Part shown: piece by piece, positions 1 through 8,125 of the stretch
Numbering within the stretch: position 1 is the first letter of the stretch
Layout of the letters: each line of letters starts with the position of its first letter
Source: Brevundimonas sp. UBA7506
GTDB taxonomy: Bacteria > Pseudomonadota > Alphaproteobacteria > Caulobacterales > Caulobacteraceae
Assembly (NCBI RefSeq): GCF_002479495.1
Contig: NZ_DLNQ01000011.1
Location: forward strand, 721-64,720
Direction of reading: 5' to 3'
Length of the DNA: 64,000 bases
The notes under the pieces: model-generated
The model's input: only the letters and a program-made list of their open reading frames with translations
What the model was told of the DNA's origin: nothing
Databases searched by the model: none
Program-made: the position numbers and the translations under genes

Positions 1-1622
1 ACGCCGATCTCGCCGCCCTGCAGTTCGGTCAGCCGCTTGGCCAGGGCCAGGCCGATGCCATGGCCTTCGATGGCCGAGCGTTCCAGTCCCAGACGGTTGA
101 AGGGTTCGAACAACTGGGCCTGCTTTTCGAGCGACAGCCCCGGGCCGAAGTCGATCACCTCGATGCGCACCCGATGGTCGGCCCATGCCGTCTTCAGCAG
201 CACCCGGCCGCCGGACGCGCCATACTTCACCGCATTGCCGGCCAGATTTCCGATCACCTGGGCCAGACGCTGCGAGTCCGCCTGGGCGATCAGGGCGTCG
301 CCCTCGACCAGGACTTCGATCGAAAGGCCCTTGGCCTCCGGCTTCAGGATCAGAGCGCGTCGGACGTCCTCCAACAGGCCCGCCACGTCGGTCGGCCGCA
401 GCTCGACCTTGACCGCCCCGGATTCGGCGCGCGCCACGTCCAGCAGATCATGCGCCAAAGTCTCGACCTGACGGGCGGTCTTGACCAGCATCTGCGCCAT
501 CTCGACCTGGTCCGGCGAGGTCGCGCCGAGTTGGCCGCCGGCCCAGAGCTCGCCTATGCCGATGATGCCGCCGACCGGGCTCTTGATCTCATGGGCGACG
601 TTGGCCAGCAGCCGCGACTTGGCCGCTGAGGCTCTCTCGGCCCGTTCGCGCCCCGCCCGCGCCCGTTCGGCCAGACGATCGCGTTCCTCCAGCAGCGCCG
701 CGACCATCAGGATCGGCATATAGCCCAGCAGCACGAGAAGCTGCGCCAGCAAGGCCCGGTTCTCGGCCGAAAACGAATGATAGGGGCCATGGCCCGCCAT
801 GGTCCCGCCGATGGCCATTACCGTCACCAGCACCAGGGCGGCCGCAATGCCGGACACGCGGAACCTAACGGCCATCATCAACAGCAGCGGCATCAACAAG
901 AAGCCGTAGGGCAGGCTCAGATGGGAAAAGATCGCATAGCAGGCCGAGCCGATCAGCCCCAGCAAAGTCGCGCCTTCGACCAGACGCCCCGGCTGGCGAA
1001 CGATCAGAAGATGACGCCGCTGAAGGGCCAATCCGAATGCGCCGATGACGGCGAAACCGAGCGCATGGCCGCACCACCAGATGCGGAATCCATCCATCAT
1101 GTCGGCGCCGACCATGGCGTCCAGCGCCAGCGCGCTCAGAACGGCGGAAGGCAGGGGCGCGACGGCGCAAATGGCCAGGAACCGGGCCAGCCCCTCCACG
1201 GAGTTCACGCTCAAGCCGGGCACGAAACGTCGAGCGAGAACCACCGCCAGAACAATCTCAAGCAGGTTCATCGCCATGAACATGATGGACAGGGCCGGAC
1301 CGTTGCCGACCAGGAACTCGCCTGCCAGCACGCCCGTCACCACCAGGACGCCGAACCCAAGGTCATAGGTCAGACCCCGGCCGCCCCGCAGCCAGACCGC
1401 CATCGCCAGACCGCCTGCGCCCCAGAGGGCCGCGACCAGGCCGTTGGTCCGGGCGAAGCTGATGGCCAACACGACCAGAATGGTCACGCCGACCGCCGTC
1501 AGGATCGGCGCCAGAGGCTGTCGGAAGAAGGCGGCATTGGGCGGAGACATGACGGCGCCGACGTCCGCGGATACGGCGTCGAGAACGGGTTCAGCCCTGT
1601 CGAGCGCTCGGCTCATCGTCAT
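1..1622 (-). CDS. MASE1-like membrane sensor histidine kinase (partial, runs off left edge)
   Basis: The reading frame is open from an ATG at 1622 (alternative ATG at 1616) to the window edge, so the C-terminus is missing. The first ~290 residues are rich in hydrophobic segments, resembling the MASE1 integral-membrane sensory domain. A coiled stretch rich in Glu and Arg follows, then the HisKA phosphoacceptor box A-H-E-I-K-S-P, and an HATPase domain with N-L-A-G-N-A-V-K-Y (N box), D-F-G-P-G-L (G1) and G-H-G-I-G-L-A-L (G2). It should autophosphorylate on the His of AHEIKSP and pass phosphate to a regulator not visible here. The MASE1 assignment rests on the membrane pattern and is less certain than the kinase call. 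Confidence 0.85.
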   Translation of the reverse strand, partial: MTMSRALDRAEPVLDAVSADVGAVMSPPNAAFFRQPLAPILTAVGVTILVVLAISFARTNGLVAALWGAGGLAMAVWLRGGRGLTYDLGFGVLVVTGVLAGEFLVGNGPALSIMFMAMNLLEIVLAVVLARRFVPGLSVNSVEGLARFLAICAVAPLPSAVLSALALDAMVGADMMDGFRIWWCGHALGFAVIGAFGLALQRRHLLIVRQPGRLVEGATLLGLIGSACYAIFSHLSLPYGFLLMPLLLMMAVRFRVSGIAAALVLVTVMAIGGTMAGHGPYHSFSAENRALLAQLLVLLGYMPILMVAALLEERDRLAERARAGRERAERASAAKSRLLANVAHEIKSPVGGIIGIGELWAGGQLGATSPDQVEMAQMLVKTARQVETLAHDLLDVARAESGAVKVELRPTDVAGLLEDVRRALILKPEAKGLSIEVLVEGDALIAQADSQRLAQVIGNLAGNAVKYGASGGRVLLKTAWADHRVRIEVIDFGPGLSLEKQAQLFEPFNRLGLERSAIEGHGIGLALAKRLTELQGGEIG

Positions 1623-1690
1623 GATCGGGTCCGGAAGAGTACGCGACTAACGCCCCATCCTGCCGGACCTTTCCTAAACATCCTCTGAAG

Positions 1691-2350
1691 TCAGAAGGCG
1701 CTGGCGAGCACGGCGTTGAACGCTCGAACCGCCGCCGCCGGTCCCTCGGGATGGTTCCAGACGCCGGCGCTGACGGCCACGAAGTCCGCACCCGCCGCGG
1801 CCACCCGGGCCGCGTTCTGAACCGTGATGCCGCCGATGGCGACGCAGGGCGTCTCCATGGTCTCCTGCCAGATGGTCAGCTCGATCAGCTCGGGCCGATG
1901 CGTGGTGGCCTTGGTGTCCGTCGGGAAGAAGGCGCCGAAGGCCACATAGTCCGCGCCCGCTTCCGCCGCCTCCATCGCCAGATGGCGGCTGTCGTGACAG
2001 GTGGCCCCGATCATAGCGTCCGGCCCCATGATGCGCCGCGCCTCGGCCACCGGCGCGTCTTCCTGACCGACGTGAACGCCGTCGCAGCCCGTCGCCTTGG
2101 CCAGATCAGGCCGATCGTTCAGGATGACGGCCACATCGTGCGCCCGGGCGATCGGCGCCAGCCGCGCCACGGCAGCCGTGATCTGATCGTTCGAGGCGTC
2201 CTTGAGCCGGATCTGCAGGGCCGCGACCGGCCCCGCCGACAAGGCCTGATCCAGCAGGCTGGCGAAGACCTCCAGATCGGCGATGGCCGGGGGCGTGATC
2301 AGATACAGCTGACAGGGCGGACGGGGCGGTGTTGCGGGTTGACGAGCCAT
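1691..2350 (-). CDS. thiE: Thiamine phosphate synthase
   Basis: 219 residues, normal for ThiE. The enzyme joins HMP-diphosphate and thiazole phosphate to give thiamine monophosphate. The TIM-barrel signatures are present: Q-I-R-L-K (strand 2), [34 protein letters not shown] and A-I-G-G-I-T. The start is the ATG at 2350. No other thiamine gene is adjacent, and I see no TPP riboswitch upstream. It is 68 bp from the kinase on the same strand; co-transcription is possible but not shown. Confidence 0.93.
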   Translation of the reverse strand: MARQPATPPRPPCQLYLITPPAIADLEVFASLLDQALSAGPVAALQIRLKDASNDQITAAVARLAPIARAHDVAVILNDRPDLAKATGCDGVHVGQEDAPVAEARRIMGPDAMIGATCHDSRHLAMEAAEAGADYVAFGAFFPTDTKATTHRPELIELTIWQETMETPCVAIGGITVQNAARVAAAGADFVAVSAGVWNHPEGPAAAVRAFNAVLASAF

Positions 2351-2397
2351 GCCCTGCCCTGCCCGTCCCCGCGCCGGGCGTCAATGTCGCAACCCCA

Positions 2398-2440
2398 TGC
2401 GAACGATTTGCACTCGCCTTAATAAATGCTATAGCGAGCC
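2398..2440 (+). promoter_or_regulatory. Candidate iron-responsive operator/promoter region of bfd
   Basis: 2398-2412 is a near-palindrome, TGCGAA-N3-TTTGCA, followed by CACTCGC..TTA..A.ATGC (2411-2429), a block also found upstream of bfr. An inverted pair CTCGC (2413-2417) and GCGAG (2434-2438) overlaps it. The location before an iron gene suggests a Fur-family operator; that is inference. Confidence 0.4.
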
Positions 2441-2471
2441 ATTCTCAGTAACTGCTTCGGGGCTTGTCGCC

Positions 2472-2657
2472 TTGTACGTCTGCAACTGTAACGGCCTTCG
2501 CCAGCGTGACGTCGCCCAGGCCATCGAGGCTGGCGCGACCCGTCCCAAGGATATTTTCGCGTCCAATCAATGCGCTCCGCAATGCGCCAAGTGCGTCTGC
2601 GAAATGCGCCAGATGATCCAGGACACCCAGGCGGCCTTCGCCCTGGCGGCGGAATAG
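2472..2657 (+). CDS. bfd: Bacterioferritin-associated ferredoxin (TTG start)
   Basis: A 61-residue [2Fe-2S] protein beginning at TTG 2472, giving M-Y-V-C-N-C-N-G as in known Bfd proteins; there is no in-frame ATG near the conserved N-terminus. The cluster ligands are the C-N-C near the N-terminus and Cys residues in C-A-P-Q-C-A-K-C about 30 residues later. Bfd docks on bacterioferritin and passes electrons to its haem, reducing the ferric core and releasing Fe2+. It lies 169 bp upstream of bfr in the same direction, and the two upstream regions share sequence, so joint iron control is likely. Confidence 0.88.
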   Translation: MYVCNCNGLRQRDVAQAIEAGATRPKDIFASNQCAPQCAKCVCEMRQMIQDTQAAFALAAE

Positions 2658-2680
2658 AACCCCGCTTCTGAAAGTCGATT

Positions 2681-2720
2681 TCACTCGCATTATCAATGCA
2701 GTGATAAGAACTCGCAAATG
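2681..2720 (+). promoter_or_regulatory. Inverted repeat and shared block upstream of bfr
   Basis: TTATCA (2690-2695) and TGATAA (2702-2707) form an inverted repeat with a 6-bp spacer. It overlaps CACTCGCATTA..A.TGC, which resembles the block at 2411-2429 before bfd. ACTCGC recurs just downstream next to CAAATGATC. Likely an operator, probably iron responsive; the regulator is not identified. Confidence 0.4.
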
Positions 2721-2826
2721 ATCCACGGCCATCAAGCCGTGCTATGAAAGTCGTCACGGGCGGTGTTCAGAGCCGCGGCGTCATGACGACGTCGTCCAGC
2801 GCCGCCGCATCAAGAGGACGACGACC

Positions 2827-3327
2827 ATGAAGGGCGATCCGGCGATCATCCGCACCCTCAACGCGGTGCTGACCAACGAGCTGACGGCGGTCAACCAGTA
2901 CTTCCTGCACGCCCGCATGTTCGAAAGCTGGGGCCTCAGCCACCTCGGCAACGTCATCTACGAAGAATCGATCGGCGAGATGAAGCACGCCGACATGCTG
3001 ATCAAGCGCATCCTCTTCCTCGACGGCCTGCCCAATCTGCAGGACCTGCACAAGCTGAAGGTCGGCGAGGATCCGATCGAATGCCTGGGCGCCGACCTGA
3101 AGTTGGAGATCGACAGCCGCGCCACCACGCGCGACGCCGTCACCCAGTGCGAGGAAGCCCGCGACTACGTCAGCCGCGACCTGCTGATGAAGATCCTGGC
3201 CGACACCGAAGAGCACGTCGACTTCCTGGAAAACCAGCACAAGCTGATCGAACTGCTGGGCGCCCAGAACTACCTTCAGTCCGCCATGAGCGAGATCAAG
3301 ACCGACGGCGCCGCCACCGGCAACTGA
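2827..3327 (+). CDS. bfr: Bacterioferritin
   Basis: 166 residues, aligning without gaps to E. coli Bfr over most of its length. The protein forms a 24-subunit shell that oxidises Fe2+ and stores ferric mineral. Ferroxidase ligands Glu18, Glu51, His54, Glu94 and His130 are present, as is Met52, the axial haem ligand. Position 127, Glu in E. coli, is Thr here (D-T-E-E-H), with Glu at 128 and 129. Loss of this ligand could alter the ferroxidase centre, or a neighbouring Glu could substitute. A strong terminator follows. It probably works with the upstream bfd. Confidence 0.95.
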   Translation: MKGDPAIIRTLNAVLTNELTAVNQYFLHARMFESWGLSHLGNVIYEESIGEMKHADMLIKRILFLDGLPNLQDLHKLKVGEDPIECLGADLKLEIDSRATTRDAVTQCEEARDYVSRDLLMKILADTEEHVDFLENQHKLIELLGAQNYLQSAMSEIKTDGAATGN

Positions 3328-3354
3328 CCGCCCAAGCCGCGGTCGGAACATTAG

Positions 3355-3385
3355 AGGGGCGGCCATTCGTCGGCCGCCCCTTTTG
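3355..3385 (+). terminator. Rho-independent terminator after bfr
   Basis: A 10-bp GC-rich stem (AGGGGCGGCC / GGCCGCCCCT) with a 7-nt loop, followed by a T run. Confidence 0.85.
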
Positions 3386-3391
3386 CTTGGG

Positions 3392-4117
3392 CTACAGCAC
3401 CTCGCGCCGCGCTAGGTGGATCACGGCCAGGATCAGGACGATCAGGCCCAGCCCCCCGCCCAGCGCCAGCGCCGTCTGCATCCGCCAAGCCTCGCCGGCC
3501 AGGATATTGACCGGCATCTGCCAGGGCATGAAGACGCCCTGCTTGGCTGAGGTTGCGACGACGGCGAAGAAGGTGCCGCCGATGCCCACGATCAGGGCCG
3601 GCACGAAGCTGGCGAACCGCATGGCGACCCAGAACTGTATGGCGATCATCAAGGTGCCCGCCACCGCCATCAGCCCCAGCATCCTGGCGTAGCTCGCCAG
3701 TTCAAACGCCCCCGTCGGCGCCACGGCGGGCTTGATCAACGCCGCCAGCGACACCGAGGCCGCCGTCAGCCCCAGCACGCCCGCACTCATCAGCAGGACC
3801 AGGCCGATCACGCAGATGGCCTTGGCCGCGTAGAGGCTCCAGCGCGGGGTCGGCAGGGCGCGCAGGTGGTCCCAGGACTTCGGCCCATGCTCCATGTGCG
3901 CGACCAGGGCGGTCAGGGCCGTCACGCTCATCGGCATCATGAAGTAGGCCCAGATGGCCGAGCCGCTCATCATCCACATCTCCCATGGCGCGGACGCCTT
4001 GGCGCGCAGGGCCATGAAGAAGCCGAAGACGGCGATCAGGCTGGGCGCGGCGACGGCCAGCAGCAGGGCCAGCGAACGGTTTAGCTTGTGAACCTCGACA
4101 GACAGAACGGACAGCAT
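3392..4117 (-). CDS. ABC-2 type permease (lantibiotic/bacitracin immunity-like)
   Basis: 241 residues with about six hydrophobic segments and a short cytoplasmic N-terminus (L-S-V-E-V-H-K-L-N-R), typical of ABC-2 permeases of the lantibiotic-protection type. It starts inside the stop codon of the upstream ATPase gene (TAATG, one shared base), so the two are translated together and should form one exporter. The substrate cannot be read from the sequence. It ends close to the bfr terminator. Confidence 0.8.
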   Translation of the reverse strand: MLSVLSVEVHKLNRSLALLLAVAAPSLIAVFGFFMALRAKASAPWEMWMMSGSAIWAYFMMPMSVTALTALVAHMEHGPKSWDHLRALPTPRWSLYAAKAICVIGLVLLMSAGVLGLTAASVSLAALIKPAVAPTGAFELASYARMLGLMAVAGTLMIAIQFWVAMRFASFVPALIVGIGGTFFAVVATSAKQGVFMPWQMPVNILAGEAWRMQTALALGGGLGLIVLILAVIHLARREVL

Positions 4118-5052
4118 TACGCGGCCTCCGGCAGGGGGTGGGCGTTTTCGGTGACCTGGCGATAGAGGGTCTCCAGCGAATGGGGGCGCGCGCCGATGGC
4201 GAAGACGGCGACGCCCTGCTCGACGAGGCTCCGGTTCAGGCGCGCCGTCACGGCGTCGTGGTCCTGGCCCGCGCGCAATCGCGCCGTCAGGCCCTCGGCG
4301 ACCTCCGTCACGTCCAGATCGTGCCGGGCCAGCAACGCCGCCGCCCGAATGCGGTCGTCCACGCGCAGATGGATTTCCGGCGCCTCGGCCGCCTTCAGCG
4401 CCGCCAGTTCGCCCTCCAGAACCAATCGCCCCTGATGGATCACGCCCACATGGGTGGCGATCTGCTCGATCTCGCCCAGCAGGTGGCTGGAAAGCAGCAC
4501 CGTCGCTCCGGTCCGGGCGGGCAGGTCACGCAGAAAGCGGCGCATCTCGGCGATGCCGTCCGGGTCCAGGCCGTTGGTCGGCTCGTCCAGCACCAGAACC
4601 GGCGGCGCGCCCAGCATGGCCCGCGCCAGACCCAGCCTCTGCCGCATCCCCAGAGAATAGCCTGCGACCCGCCGCCCCGCATCGGCGCGCATCTCGACCA
4701 CGCCCAGCACCCGGTCGATCTCCGAGGTCGGCAGGCCCATCAAACGGCGGCTGAGATCCAGGTTCTCGCGCCCGGTCAGGTTGCCGTAGAAGCCGTGCGC
4801 CTCCAGCAAGGCCCCGACCTTGCGCGCCGCGCCGATGCGGTCGCGCGCCACGTCGACGCCGCCGATCCGCGCCGCCCCGGCCGTCGGCCGGATCAGACCC
4901 AGCAGCATCTTCAGCGTCGTCGTCTTGCCCGCGCCATTACGCCCCAGGAAGCCATAGACCGCCTGATCCGGCACCGTCATCGACACCGCATCCACCGCCG
5001 GTCGCGCGCCGAAGCGCCGCGACAGCCCCTCCGTCTCCACCATTCCGGCCAT
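4117..5052 (-). CDS. ABC transporter ATP-binding protein (BcrA/CcmA-like)
   Basis: The nucleotide-binding subunit for the adjoining permease. Walker A is G-R-N-G-A-G-K-T-T, the signature is Y-S-L-G-M-R-Q-R-L-G, and Walker B is V-L-V-L-D-E-P-T-N-G-L-D-P. The C-terminal ~90 residues form the extra domain common in BcrA-type ATPases. I prefer the ATG at 5052 because GGAGG sits 5 nt upstream; the in-frame ATG at 5064 would place that ribosome site inside the gene. It is transcribed away from the DUF2975/HTH pair across a CtrA-type site. Confidence 0.88.
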   Translation of the reverse strand: MAGMVETEGLSRRFGARPAVDAVSMTVPDQAVYGFLGRNGAGKTTTLKMLLGLIRPTAGAARIGGVDVARDRIGAARKVGALLEAHGFYGNLTGRENLDLSRRLMGLPTSEIDRVLGVVEMRADAGRRVAGYSLGMRQRLGLARAMLGAPPVLVLDEPTNGLDPDGIAEMRRFLRDLPARTGATVLLSSHLLGEIEQIATHVGVIHQGRLVLEGELAALKAAEAPEIHLRVDDRIRAAALLARHDLDVTEVAEGLTARLRAGQDHDAVTARLNRSLVEQGVAVFAIGARPHSLETLYRQVTENAHPLPEAA

Positions 5053-5098
5053 CGCCGCCTCCATTTAACTCTTAGATAAAGTTGCGAAGGCGCAATCT

Positions 5099-5113
5099 TT
5101 AAGTCAAGATTAA
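5099..5113 (+). promoter_or_regulatory. CtrA-type binding site, TTAA-N7-TTAA
   Basis: An exact match to the full CtrA recognition pattern: TTAA 5099-5102, seven bases, TTAA 5110-5113. It lies in the 86-bp divergent gap, 26 bp before the DUF2975 gene and 47 bp before the ABC ATPase start. In Caulobacterales such sites mark cell-cycle control; binding is inferred. Confidence 0.55.
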
Positions 5114-5138
5114 AGAAACGTCAGAATCGGAACCCGCC

Positions 5139-5636
5139 ATGACCCGAGACCTCGACCGCTTTCGCCGCCTGTGCGGCCAGTACCGCTGGCTGGCGGTCTT
5201 CATGGTGGCCAGCGTGGGGCTGCTGTTGGTCGCGGCCAACCTGATCGCTCCGATCGTCCTGTGGGCGCGCGCTCCGACCCTGGTCAGCGGACGCGCCGTC
5301 GCCGCCTCGCTGATCTGGATCACCCCGGCGCTCTGCTATCTGTTCGGCGTCTGGTCGATCGGCGGCGGCATGGGGCAGCTGGCCAAGGGACGACTGATAC
5401 AGCCGACCCTGGCTGCGACCCTGCGTCGGGTCGGCCTGGCCCTCGGCTTCGGCGGCGTGATCAGCGTCTTCGTCGTCACCAACCTGCTGCGCCTGATCGG
5501 CTCCACCCAGGGCGGCTATCTGCATTTCGACGTGGCGGGCATGACCCTGGGCATGATCGGCGGCGCCCTTTTCCTGCTGGGCCGCGTCGTGGATCAGGCG
5601 GGGGCCGTTCAGGCCGAACTGGACGAGATGATCTGA
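5139..5636 (+). CDS. DUF2975 family membrane protein
   Basis: 165 residues with four hydrophobic segments (roughly residues 18-40, 58-80, 95-117 and 127-147), matching the layout of DUF2975 proteins, whose function is unknown. The downstream HTH gene starts in its stop codon (TGATG), which couples the two. DUF2975 genes are commonly paired with a YozG-like regulator, as here. A CtrA-type site lies just upstream. Confidence 0.7.
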   Translation: MTRDLDRFRRLCGQYRWLAVFMVASVGLLLVAANLIAPIVLWARAPTLVSGRAVAASLIWITPALCYLFGVWSIGGGMGQLAKGRLIQPTLAATLRRVGLALGFGGVISVFVVTNLLRLIGSTQGGYLHFDVAGMTLGMIGGALFLLGRVVDQAGAVQAELDEMI

Positions 5637-5881
5637 TGGCGGTTCGCGTCACCCTCGACGCCCTGATCGTCGCCAAGGGCATCAAGGCCCGCGACCTGGC
5701 CGCTCAGGTCGGGCTCAGCGAGACCCAGTTGTCCCTGTTTCGCTCCGGCAAGGTGAAGGGAATCCGCTTTCGCACCCTGGCCCGGCTATGCGCCGCCCTG
5801 GGTTGCCGCCCCGGCGACCTGCTGGACTACGATTTGGACCCGGCCGACCTAGAGCCGCCCGGCGGCGATGAGGCGGACTGA
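5636..5881 (+). CDS. Small XRE/YozG-like helix-turn-helix regulator
   Basis: 81 residues, nearly all one Cro/CI-type domain: helix 2 to helix 3 is seen in A-R-D-L-A-A-Q-V-G-L-S-E-T-Q-L-S, followed by G-I-R-F-R-T-L-A-R-L-C-A-A-L-G-C-R-P-G-D-L-L. The acidic tail is short. Its ATG overlaps the DUF2975 stop by one base. It probably controls its own operon and perhaps the divergent ABC genes; that is inference. Confidence 0.85.
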   Translation: MAVRVTLDALIVAKGIKARDLAAQVGLSETQLSLFRSGKVKGIRFRTLARLCAALGCRPGDLLDYDLDPADLEPPGGDEAD

Positions 5882-5936
5882 CGGAACCGCCTAGAGGGCG
5901 GGCGACTTGATTTCCTGACCCTTTGCAGGAGCCGCC

Positions 5937-6488
5937 ATGTCCATCGAAAACGCCCTCGACACCGCCCGCGATCAGGCCTCCGGCCTTCTCAACGCCGAGG
6001 GGCGCAGCTGGGCTCATGTCGGACTGGGCCTGGCCCTGACCGCCGGCTTCGCCCTGGCGGCCACGACCGCAGCTTCAAAGCTGATCCGCCCCCAGCCGCG
6101 CCGAGCGCTGCAGCCGCTGGGCGGCGACGCCCCGATCACCGAACGACCGCGCGGCCCGATCAGCCTGATCCTGCCGGCCATGTTCTCGGCCACCACCCTG
6201 TCAGCCGTGCGGGTGTGGAACGCCCCGGCCCGCCCCGAGCGGCGCAGCGCCATGGCCCTCTGGCTCGCTGCCCAGACGGTCAGCGCCGTCTGGCTGGCCG
6301 TGCGGCCGACACGCCTGACGACCCAGGTCCTGGCGGCCATGTCCTCGGCCGGTCTGGCCGCCGCCTTCGCCCACGAGGCGCGCAAACTGGACCCCGGAGC
6401 CGGCAAGCTGGCCTCGCCCACCGGCATGGGCGTGCGCCTGGCCAATCGCGCCGAGGCTCGGCTTCGCGACAGGCCGACCGTTCACTGA
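5937..6488 (+). CDS. Hypothetical membrane protein, possibly TspO/MBR-like
   Basis: 183 residues with hydrophobic stretches near residues 28-48, 78-92, 100-122 and 125-142, and a basic C-terminus. The arrangement of Trp-containing helices and the final L-A-N-R-A-E motif faintly recalls TspO/MBR proteins, but I cannot confirm homology. AGGAG precedes the ATG at 5937. It is followed by efp after 126 bp. Confidence 0.6.
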   Translation: MSIENALDTARDQASGLLNAEGRSWAHVGLGLALTAGFALAATTAASKLIRPQPRRALQPLGGDAPITERPRGPISLILPAMFSATTLSAVRVWNAPARPERRSAMALWLAAQTVSAVWLAVRPTRLTTQVLAAMSSAGLAAAFAHEARKLDPGAGKLASPTGMGVRLANRAEARLRDRPTVH

Positions 6489-6614
6489 TCCGCAGGCCGG
6501 CGATCAGCGCCCCCATTGCCCTTTTTCCACTGTTCCTCTACGGCTCGCCGCGATTTCGCGCGCCCGCCTGTGAAGCGGCCGGGCCGCCCCCTGCCCTCAC
6601 ATCCAGCGGTTTCT

Positions 6615-7181
6615 ATGAAAATCAACGGCAACACCATCAAGCCCGGCATGGTCCTGCAGCACAACGGCGGCCTCTGGGTCGTCACCAAGGCCAGCCACGT
6701 CAAGCCCGGCAAAGGCGGCGCCTTCGCCAACGTCGAGGCCAAGAACCTCGAGACCGGCAACAAGCTGAACGAACGCTTCCGTTCGGAAGACAAGGTCGAG
6801 CGCGTCACCCTGGAACAGAAGGACTTCTCCTACCTGTTCGACAACGGCGACAGCCTCGTCTTCATGGACGACGCCACCTACGAGCAGATCGAACTGCAAA
6901 AGGACTGGGTCGGCGACGAACGCATCCCCTATCTGCAAGAGGGCATGAAGGTCGTCATCGAGATGCATGAAGACCGTCCGATCGGCCTGGAGCTGCCGGA
7001 ACAGGTCACGCTGGAAGTCGCCGAGACCGAGCCCACCGTGAAGGGCCAGACCGCCTCGTCCTCCTACAAGCCCGCCATCGCCAACAACGGCGTGCGCATC
7101 ATGATCCCGCCCTACATGTCGGCCGGCGAGCGCATCATCGTCGACACCACGACCGGCGAATACGTCCGCCGCGCGGACTAA
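6615..7181 (+). CDS. efp: Translation elongation factor P
   Basis: 188 residues with the standard three beta-barrel domains. EF-P binds between the P and E sites and relieves stalling at proline runs. The N-terminal KOW-like domain begins M-K-I-N-G-N, and the loop K-P-G-K-G-G-A-F carries Lys33, the position lysylated or otherwise modified in other bacteria. The late T-V-K-G-Q-T-A and G-V-R-I-M-I-P-P motifs are typical. The ATG at 6615 matches the family N-terminus; longer in-frame starts lie in the intergenic region. A strong terminator follows. Confidence 0.96.
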   Translation: MKINGNTIKPGMVLQHNGGLWVVTKASHVKPGKGGAFANVEAKNLETGNKLNERFRSEDKVERVTLEQKDFSYLFDNGDSLVFMDDATYEQIELQKDWVGDERIPYLQEGMKVVIEMHEDRPIGLELPEQVTLEVAETEPTVKGQTASSSYKPAIANNGVRIMIPPYMSAGERIIVDTTTGEYVRRAD

Positions 7182-7229
7182 CAAAGACCGTCTTTCCCGG
7201 CCAAGGTCGGGCGCTTAAGACATATCTAC

Positions 7230-7257
7230 AGGGGCGCGGATGGTCCGCGCCCCTTTT
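7230..7257 (+). terminator. Rho-independent terminator after efp
   Basis: A perfect 10-bp stem (GGGGCGCGGA / TCCGCGCCCC) with a 3-nt loop, then TTTT. Confidence 0.88.
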
Positions 7258-7316
7258 GCTTCTCCGTCTCTCCGGGCCGACAGGGCCTTCAAGGACAGCC
7301 GGACCAGGAGAACCCC

Positions 7317-8123
7317 ATGGCCCTCGCCTCTGCTCTCGTTCAGGTCATCATCGGCGCCGTGCGCAAGACCGCCCGCCCCATGCTTCGCGATTTCGGCGAA
7401 GTCGCCCAACTTCAGGTTTCGCGCAAAGGGCCCGGCGATTTCGTCACGGCCGCCGACCTGAAGGCCGAGGACACCCTCTTTGAACTGCTGATGAAGGCCC
7501 GCCCCGGCTACGGCTTCCTCGGCGAGGAACGCGGCCTGATCGAAGGCACCGACAAGTCGCACACCTGGATCGTCGACCCGATCGACGGCACCACCAACTT
7601 CATGCACGCCATGCCCCACTTCGCCATCACGGTGGGCCTGGAGCGCAAGCACCCCGACGGCTCGTCCGAAATCGTCGCCGGCGTCACCTACAACCCGGTG
7701 ATGAACGAGCTGTTCTGGGCCGAAAAGGGCAAGGGCTGCTACCTGAACGACCAGCGCATCCGCGTCTCGGGCCGCCGCGACCTGTCGGAAAGCCTGATCT
7801 CGACCGGCCTGCCCTTCATCGGCAAATCGGGCCACGCCCAGTCGATCAAGGACATCCATGCCGTCGGCCAGCGCGTCGCCGGCATCCGTCGCCTGGGCGC
7901 CGCCTCGCTGGACTTCGCCTGGGTCGCCGCGGGCCGCTACGACGCCTTCTTCGAGCGTAACCTGCAACCGTGGGACGTGGCGGCGGGCATCCTGTTCGTC
8001 ACCGAAGCCGGCGGCCTGGTCACCACCATCGACATCGACGGCGACCCGAAGAACGGCAAGCAGATCGTCGCCGCCAACCCGGAACTGCAGCCGCAGCTGC
8101 GCAAGATTCTGCAAGCGGCTTAA
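7317..8123 (+). CDS. suhB: Inositol-1-monophosphatase family protein (SuhB-like)
   Basis: 268 residues of the Mg2+/Li+-dependent phosphatase family. Metal-binding motifs are present: F-L-G-E-E, W-I-V-D-P-I-D-G-T-T-N-F and N-L-Q-P-W-D-V-A-A-G. Members hydrolyse inositol or related sugar phosphates; SuhB also takes part in rRNA antitermination. It starts at the ATG at 7317 after AGGAG. It may run with the efp upstream region but a terminator separates them. A palindromic repeat pair begins immediately after its stop codon. Confidence 0.9.
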   Translation: MALASALVQVIIGAVRKTARPMLRDFGEVAQLQVSRKGPGDFVTAADLKAEDTLFELLMKARPGYGFLGEERGLIEGTDKSHTWIVDPIDGTTNFMHAMPHFAITVGLERKHPDGSSEIVAGVTYNPVMNELFWAEKGKGCYLNDQRIRVSGRRDLSESLISTGLPFIGKSGHAQSIKDIHAVGQRVAGIRRLGAASLDFAWVAAGRYDAFFERNLQPWDVAAGILFVTEAGGLVTTIDIDGDPKNGKQIVAANPELQPQLRKILQAA

Positions 8124-8125
8124 AA

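Noticed and set aside
60..1688. Plus-strand open frames over the first 1.7 kb
   Set aside because: The minus strand encodes a histidine kinase with H, N and G boxes through this region; the plus frames are shadows.
2351..2471. TPP riboswitch or thi-box for thiE
   Set aside because: thiE starts at 2350 on the minus strand; the upstream 120 bp lacks conserved THI-box blocks and instead resembles the bfr upstream region.
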